Notes under the pieces: model-generated
What the model was told of the DNA's origin: nothing
The model's input: the letters and a program-made list of their open reading frames with translations, nothing else
The model's database searches: none
Origin: Galbibacter marinus
GTDB taxonomy: Bacteria > Bacteroidota > Bacteroidia > Flavobacteriales > Flavobacteriaceae
DNA: 64,000 bases
Direction: 5' to 3'
NCBI RefSeq assembly: GCF_000300875.1
Contig: NZ_AMSG01000003.1
Coordinates: forward strand, 186,001-250,000
Part shown: positions 58,991-64,000 of the stretch, one piece after another
Layout: each line of letters begins with the position of its first letter
How positions within the stretch are numbered: the stretch's first letter is position 1
Program-made: the position numbers and the translations under genes

Positions 58991-61081
58991 TTATAATCCT
59001 TGGGCTTGAATTGCGGTAATAATAACTGTATTAAAGATATCATCTACTGTACAGCCTCTACTGAGATCATTAACAGGTTTGTTTAGCCCTTGAAGCATAG
59101 GTCCAATGGCTAAGGCTCCTGTTTCTCTTTGTACAGCTTTATAGGTGTTATTTCCTGTGTTTAAATCAGGGAATATCAATACACTTGCCTGACCAGCAAC
59201 TTCTGAATTTGGAAGTTTACTCTGTGCCACACTACTATCAACCGCAGCATCGTACTGAATCGGCCCTTCTACTTTTAAATCAGGTCGCTTAGACTTCACA
59301 ATTTCGGTAGCTTCTCGTACTACATCCACATCCTCACCTTTACCGGAACTCCCTGAAGAATAAGACAACATGGCCACCTTAGGCTCGATTCCAAAGGCTT
59401 GGCTACTATCTGCTGATGATATCGCAATCTCCGCCAGTTCTTCCGCATTTGGATTTGGATTAATAGCACAATCTCCAAAGACGGATACGCGATCCTCCAA
59501 ACACATAAAGAATATTGAAGAAACCACCGAGACTCCTGGTTTAGTTTTAATAAATTGTAATGCTGGTCGAATAGTATGTTGCGTAGTATGAGCAGCACCA
59601 GAGACCATTCCATCTGCATCTCCTTTATAAATCATCATTGTACCATAATAGGATACATCGCTCATCCAATCCTTTGCAATGTCCATATTGACACTTTTGT
59701 GTTTACGTAGTTCATAAAATGTTTCTACATAATCCATGAACTTTTCTGAATTGGTTGGATCGATTATCTCTATGCTATCCAAATCAATTTGTAAGCCCAA
59801 ATTATTGATCTTTTCAATAATCTTAGTCCGATCACCTAAAAGTGTTATATCTACAATATCTATGGCTCTAAGATGTGCTGTGGCTTGAAGAACCCTATCA
59901 TCCGTACCTTCTGGTAGGACGATTCTTTTCTTATGTTGTTTGGCACGACTAATCAGATCGTATTGAAACATTCTAGGAGTAATCCCTTTGGGTTTGAAAC
60001 TAATAAGACGCTCCGCTAGGGAATCAAACTTAACATGATTCTGGAAGGTACTTATGGAAGTTTTAATTTTTGAAATACTCTCTGCATATATATTGGCTTT
60101 AATACTTCCCACTTTATTAGCCACATTAAAGGTACCTCCCTGCACGGAGACTATTGGAACAACTTGGCTGAGTCCCTCGATGAGCTTTAGTATCGAAACC
60201 TCTGGGATCAGACCACCTGTGAGTATAATCCCTGAGATACGAGGATAGTTGCTTGAGGTATTAGCCACAAGTGCCCCTAATATAATATCACCACGATCCC
60301 CTGGAGTAATTACCAAACTGTTTTCTTTTAGTTTGGTGATATAATTTCTGAGCTGCATCGCTCCAACTCCAAAACTTGCCGTTTGATTGTCCAAGAAATC
60401 TTCTCCAAATAACACCTTACCGTCTAAAAAGGCTACAATTTCTTTCATAGTTGGATTGGCCAAGGACTCTATTCTTGGAATTGCAAATACATCAACTTCT
60501 TCTGGAAGAAAATCCCGTAAGACATTCTCAGCAATCTCTAGGTTTTGTGCGTTGATTTTATTGGCAACAACAGCCATTACATTGACATCTTTGTTGAGAT
60601 ATGTGTTGTAGGCCATGCGCAGACTCAACGCCAAATCTTCCTTAGTCTTCCCAACACCAGTTGAAACTAATATTGTTGGAAGTCCTAGATTTTTGGCAAT
60701 CATCACATTGAGATCGAACTCAAAAACACTACTCTCTCCCGCAAAATCCGATCCTTCAACCAGTACGAAATCAAAACGTTTCTCTAAGGACTTGTATTTT
60801 TGAATAATTAAATCAAAGACCTGGCCAACTTTGTTGTTGTTTTGCATTTCAATTACTTGATGCGAGGTAAACGCATAGGCGTCTTGGTAGGTCATCTCTA
60901 CATCAAAATAAGAAAGGACAGTTTCTATATGATTATCTTTCTCCCTTTTTGTATCATTAATAATGGGTCGAAAGTAACCCACCTTAGCAGTTTTCCCTAA
61001 AAAGGTTCGCATTAAACCTAAAGTAATTAATGATTTACCACTATCTGATTCTAGTGTAGCAATATAAATTCCTTTATTCAT
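58991..61081 (-). CDS. pta: Phosphate acetyltransferase, long form
   Basis: 696 residues from ATG 61081; the TTG five codons upstream is rejected. The N-terminal P-loop domain (ATLESDSGKSLITLGLM) resembles dethiobiotin synthetase, the middle is the DRTGG domain, and the C-terminal third is the catalytic Pta domain (LPEGTDDRVLQA; SYSSGSSGKG). It converts acetyl-CoA to acetyl phosphate. The long form is usually regulated by NADH or pyruvate through its N-terminal domains. Confidence 0.95.
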   Translation of the reverse strand: MNKGIYIATLESDSGKSLITLGLMRTFLGKTAKVGYFRPIINDTKREKDNHIETVLSYFDVEMTYQDAYAFTSHQVIEMQNNNKVGQVFDLIIQKYKSLEKRFDFVLVEGSDFAGESSVFEFDLNVMIAKNLGLPTILVSTGVGKTKEDLALSLRMAYNTYLNKDVNVMAVVANKINAQNLEIAENVLRDFLPEEVDVFAIPRIESLANPTMKEIVAFLDGKVLFGEDFLDNQTASFGVGAMQLRNYITKLKENSLVITPGDRGDIILGALVANTSSNYPRISGIILTGGLIPEVSILKLIEGLSQVVPIVSVQGGTFNVANKVGSIKANIYAESISKIKTSISTFQNHVKFDSLAERLISFKPKGITPRMFQYDLISRAKQHKKRIVLPEGTDDRVLQATAHLRAIDIVDITLLGDRTKIIEKINNLGLQIDLDSIEIIDPTNSEKFMDYVETFYELRKHKSVNMDIAKDWMSDVSYYGTMMIYKGDADGMVSGAAHTTQHTIRPALQFIKTKPGVSVVSSIFFMCLEDRVSVFGDCAINPNPNAEELAEIAISSADSSQAFGIEPKVAMLSYSSGSSGKGEDVDVVREATEIVKSKRPDLKVEGPIQYDAAVDSSVAQSKLPNSEVAGQASVLIFPDLNTGNNTYKAVQRETGALAIGPMLQGLNKPVNDLSRGCTVDDIFNTVIITAIQAQGL

Positions 61082-61441
61082 CCTAATTAAAGTCAAGTTT
61101 TTAGAGCCATTCGCCTAACGCCTCTAATTGCTATCAAAAATACTAGATATTACCATGCTTTCCTAAATGTTTATGGTCTTTATCTTGGATTTATTTTAAC
61201 AAAATTCAAGTCCACTAACATCCAATTATATTTTAAAAAACCTCCTTTTAAAAAAGTTATAAAATCCATTTCTTACATCGCCTAGCAAGTAGCGTGATGT
61301 TTTATTTGTATAATAATTTGTTAATTTGCCAATACAGACTAAGATTAGGGAATAAGCTAGGTTCAAAAATCTGTCTAATCCAATAAGGACAAACCTTTTG
61401 TATAATATACCCGCCTCTTAATTAAGGACCACTAAAACCAG
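61082..61441. other. Divergent intergenic region pta/hutI
   Basis: 360 bases without a gene. CAAAAATA (61135-61142) is a TATTTTTG -7 element on minus, 53 bases before pta. For hutI only near-matches such as TAATTTG are seen, so its promoter is unclear. No hairpin of note. Confidence 0.5.
61135..61142 (-). promoter_or_regulatory. Predicted -7 element for pta (TATTTTTG on minus)
   Basis: Exact TAnnTTTG on minus 53 bases before the pta ATG. No well-spaced -33 TTG. Confidence 0.5.
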
Positions 61442-62689
61442 ATGTCAAGAATGAAAATACTATTTACCAATATAAAAGAGCTTCTACAAACTAGAGACAA
61501 CCCAACAACAGCGCTTAAAGCCGAGGCTATGAAAGTGCTACCGACCATTAAAAATGCGTACCTTCTTATAGAAGATCAAAAAATATCTCAGTACGGAAGC
61601 ATGAATAATCTCCCTACCATTGAGGTGGATAAACAGGTAGATCTCAGCGGCAAAATGGTACTTCCTACCTGGTGTGATAGCCATACACATTTGGTATATG
61701 CTGGAAATCGGGAACAAGAATTCATAGATAGAATCAATGGGTTGAGTTATGAAGAAATTGCTGCCAAAGGTGGTGGAATCCTAAATTCAGCCAAAACCCT
61801 CGAGAATACCAGTGAGAATGAATTATTTGAACAATCCGTAAAACGATTAGAGTCTGTAGGGCGACTAGGAACAGGAGCGCTTGAAATTAAAAGCGGATAT
61901 GGGCTTTCCTTAGAGGGCGAACTTAAAATGCTCCGGGTAATAAAACGCTTAAAAGAATATAGCGGCATTACCATAAAAAGCACCTTTTTAGGTGCTCATG
62001 CCGTACCTTTATCATTCAAAGAAAATCGACAAGCCTATATAGACTACATTATCGCCACCATATTACCAGAGGTGGTATCACAAGGACTTGCAGAGTATAT
62101 TGATGTTTTCTGTGAAAAAGGATATTTTTCAGTATCTGATATGGAAAGAATCCTTGAAGCCGCTACAGAAAAAGGACTTATACCCAAAGTTCATGTGAAT
62201 CAATTTAATGCAATAGGTGGTATTAAGGCTGCTATAAAATACAATGCCTTAACTGTTGATCACCTTGAGGTCATCGAAGAGCAAGATATAACTGCGATGC
62301 AAAACGCAAACACCATAGCCGTCGCACTTCCCCTATGTTCCTTTTTCCTCGGAATTCCATATAGTCCTGCAAAGAAACTTATAGAAGCAGGGATACCCTT
62401 TGCCCTTGCCAGTGATTACAACCCAGGCTCCTCTCCAAGTGGAAACATGAATCAAGTGGTATCAACCGCATGTATTAAAATGAAATTAAATCCAGAAGAG
62501 GCCATAAATGCTGCCACAATAAATGCAGCACATGCCATGGGAATAGCATCCACTCATGGAAGTATAACTCCTGGTAAGGTGGCCAACTTTATTATTACAA
62601 AGGACGTGCCCTCTTATGGATATTTAATGTACGATTTTGGCAATAACAACATTGACTCAGTGTATATCAATGGGATGGCTTTAGATTAA
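61442..62689 (+). CDS. hutI: Imidazolonepropionase
   Basis: 415 residues, amidohydrolase. [13 protein letters not shown] holds the metal histidines, with [34 protein letters not shown] and [14 protein letters not shown] following. It opens 4-imidazolone-5-propionate in histidine breakdown. The other hut genes are not in the window. Its stop shares TTAA with the AIM24 gene stop. Confidence 0.95.
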   Translation: MSRMKILFTNIKELLQTRDNPTTALKAEAMKVLPTIKNAYLLIEDQKISQYGSMNNLPTIEVDKQVDLSGKMVLPTWCDSHTHLVYAGNREQEFIDRINGLSYEEIAAKGGGILNSAKTLENTSENELFEQSVKRLESVGRLGTGALEIKSGYGLSLEGELKMLRVIKRLKEYSGITIKSTFLGAHAVPLSFKENRQAYIDYIIATILPEVVSQGLAEYIDVFCEKGYFSVSDMERILEAATEKGLIPKVHVNQFNAIGGIKAAIKYNALTVDHLEVIEEQDITAMQNANTIAVALPLCSFFLGIPYSPAKKLIEAGIPFALASDYNPGSSPSGNMNQVVSTACIKMKLNPEEAINAATINAAHAMGIASTHGSITPGKVANFIITKDVPSYGYLMYDFGNNNIDSVYINGMALD

Positions 62690-63486
62690 AAACGATTATC
62701 ACCATCGAGAAGGTTTCCTAATCCCCCTAGTACACTCCCTTCGCCTTTACTCTTACCGCCTTGTTGTGGAATGGCCGCAAATACACGACTTGCAAGACGA
62801 CTAAATGGTAAAGACTGAATATACACCACCCCAGGACCTCTTAGTGTCGCATAGAATAATCCTTCTCCACCAAAAACTGTATTTTTAATACCTCCAACAA
62901 ATTGAATATCATAATCTATGTCTTTTGTAAAACCCACAATACATCCTGTATCGACCTTTAGCAATTCACCTTCGGCCAATTCTTTTCTAGCCAAGGTTCC
63001 TCCAGCGTGAACAAAAGCCATACCGTCTCCTTGCAGTTTTTGCATTATAAAGCCTTCTCCCCCGAAAAAGCCACGACCTAAACGTTTGGAAAATTCAATA
63101 CCAACTGAGACCCCTTTAGCCGCACATAGGAAGGCGTCTTTCTGACAGATAAACTTACCTTGGTACTTTCTTAGATCAATAGGAACTATCTTTCCTGGGT
63201 ACGGTGCAGCAAAACTCACCTTTTTCTTTAGCCCTGTTGTATTTAGGTAAGCAGTCATAAACAGACTCTCCCCGGTTAGCATACGCTTCCCAGCGGAGAA
63301 CAGCTTCCCTAAAACTCCACGGTCTTGGTTAGATCCATCTCCAAAAATTGTATCCATATTCAATCCATCTTCCATCATCATAAAACTCCCTGCTTCTGCA
63401 ACTACTGCTTCCTGTGGATCTAATTCTATTTCCACAAATTGCATTTCTTCTCCGTAAATTTGGTAATCAATTTCGTGTGCTGTCAT
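62686..63486 (-). CDS. AIM24/TIGR00266 family protein
   Basis: 266 residues, beta-rich. [31 protein letters not shown] begins the domain; the [22 protein letters not shown] and [23 protein letters not shown] repeats mark TIGR00266. The C-terminus is Gly/Ser/Lys-rich. Function is unknown; a membrane- or phage-associated role has been proposed for relatives. Tail-to-tail with hutI. Confidence 0.88.
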   Translation of the reverse strand: MTAHEIDYQIYGEEMQFVEIELDPQEAVVAEAGSFMMMEDGLNMDTIFGDGSNQDRGVLGKLFSAGKRMLTGESLFMTAYLNTTGLKKKVSFAAPYPGKIVPIDLRKYQGKFICQKDAFLCAAKGVSVGIEFSKRLGRGFFGGEGFIMQKLQGDGMAFVHAGGTLARKELAEGELLKVDTGCIVGFTKDIDYDIQFVGGIKNTVFGGEGLFYATLRGPGVVYIQSLPFSRLASRVFAAIPQQGGKSKGEGSVLGGLGNLLDGDNRF

Positions 63487-63552
63487 AATTTATTTCATTT
63501 GGTTGTTTCACTCTTATTAGTAGAATAAATAATTGATTTGTTACAATACCCC

Positions 63553-64000
63553 TCACAAAGATGACTTTAATTTGATGGTCCATTCAAAGTCAAAGACACT
63601 CACCACATCACCTTGACTATCCTTACCTGTGGATTGCATCCAAAAGGTCTGTCCTTCCCCACTGGATATAGCCTTAACTATAGCATTATCAACTACAACA
63701 CCTTGCTCACATTCAAAGGTAATTTTACCTTTGGCTTTTTTTGTAAAAACCGCTTTGTTTTGGGCAACTAACATAGAAATCCGATGATTACTTTCCTTTA
63801 TTTTACCGATTACTAAGGCCCCTGTGGACAACTCTGCTGCCATACCTTGTACAGCCCAAAACATAGAATTAAATGGATTCTGATTCATCCATCGATGTCG
63901 AACTGTTGTTGTGCATTTTACATCATTAATCTGGTTAACCCGTACCCCACACATCCATGCAGAAGGCAACTTGATCATTGCAAAGTTATTAAGTTTTGAA
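63553..64000 (-). CDS. DUF4442 thioesterase-like protein (5' partial)
   Basis: At least 148 codons, open to the window edge. The first ATG (63978) starts MIKLPSAWMCGVRV, but the frame stays open upstream to the end and relatives have a few residues before KLPSAW. The hotdog fold is shown by HRWMNQNPFNSMFWAVQGMAAELSTG. It may hydrolyse acyl thioesters; substrate unknown. Confidence 0.75.
   Translation of the reverse strand, partial: SKLNNFAMIKLPSAWMCGVRVNQINDVKCTTTVRHRWMNQNPFNSMFWAVQGMAAELSTGALVIGKIKESNHRISMLVAQNKAVFTKKAKGKITFECEQGVVVDNAIVKAISSGEGQTFWMQSTGKDSQGDVVSVFDFEWTIKLKSSL

Overview
The window is chromosomal DNA of a member of the Bacteroidota, most likely a marine Flavobacteriaceae. 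The reasons are AT-rich sequence, recurring TAnnTTTG promoter elements (the Bacteroidota -7 box), weak Shine-Dalgarno usage with several TTG starts, menaquinone genes, and flavobacterial families such as DUF4834, a YfhO membrane protein, OMP_b-brl-type receptors and a YbiT-like ABC-F protein. No rRNA, tRNA, prophage or CRISPR array was seen. Both ends cut genes: uvrA lacks its 5' end and a DUF4442 gene lacks its start.

Layout. 1-4300: uvrA and a secreted protein with an Arg/Ser-rich tail. 4365-9885 (minus): envelope glycan operon (DUF4834, YfhO, glycosyltransferase, flippase). 10094-16484: a lipid locus with an outer-membrane beta-barrel gene and a ceramide-synthase-like N-acyltransferase on plus, facing an alpha-oxoamine synthase, an SDR, a cupin-8 (JmjC-like) oxygenase and a cysteine-synthase-like PLP enzyme on minus. 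16556-24816: oligopeptidase B, ybaB, a YegP-like protein, a threonine aldolase-like gene, prfB, an ArsC-like protein and a large outer-membrane receptor. 25172-30435: small membrane gene, fumC, a decayed IS200/IS605 TnpB fragment, acnA. 30739-38413: ABC-F protein, thioredoxin-like lipoprotein, fsa, SRP RNA, glutaminyl cyclase, thioesterase, glycosyltransferase, YciO/Sua5. 38523-43220 (minus): NDH-2, then menI-menF-menD. 43260-50085: GNAT, small ORFs, dnaK, an ECF sigma with a putative anti-sigma, acyltransferase, NUDIX, cyclophilin lipoprotein. 50229-57761: oxyR, two small membrane or conserved proteins, dacB, mutS2-like, panB, rluA-type and DCC genes. 57758-64000: pta-ackA, hutI, an AIM24 protein and the partial DUF4442 gene.

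Most notable. The 10094-16484 block reads as a near-complete sulfonolipid (capnine) pathway: a cysteate-synthase candidate, cysteate/serine acyltransferase, 3-keto reductase and N-acylase, plus an Fe/2-oxoglutarate oxygenase candidate of unknown role. An intrinsic terminator splits the minus-strand operon. The SRP RNA gene has a textbook TTG-N19-TAnnTTTG promoter. The TnpB remnant keeps an omega-RNA-like 3' hairpin next to acnA. Product names rest on motifs and recalled family knowledge, since no searches could be run.
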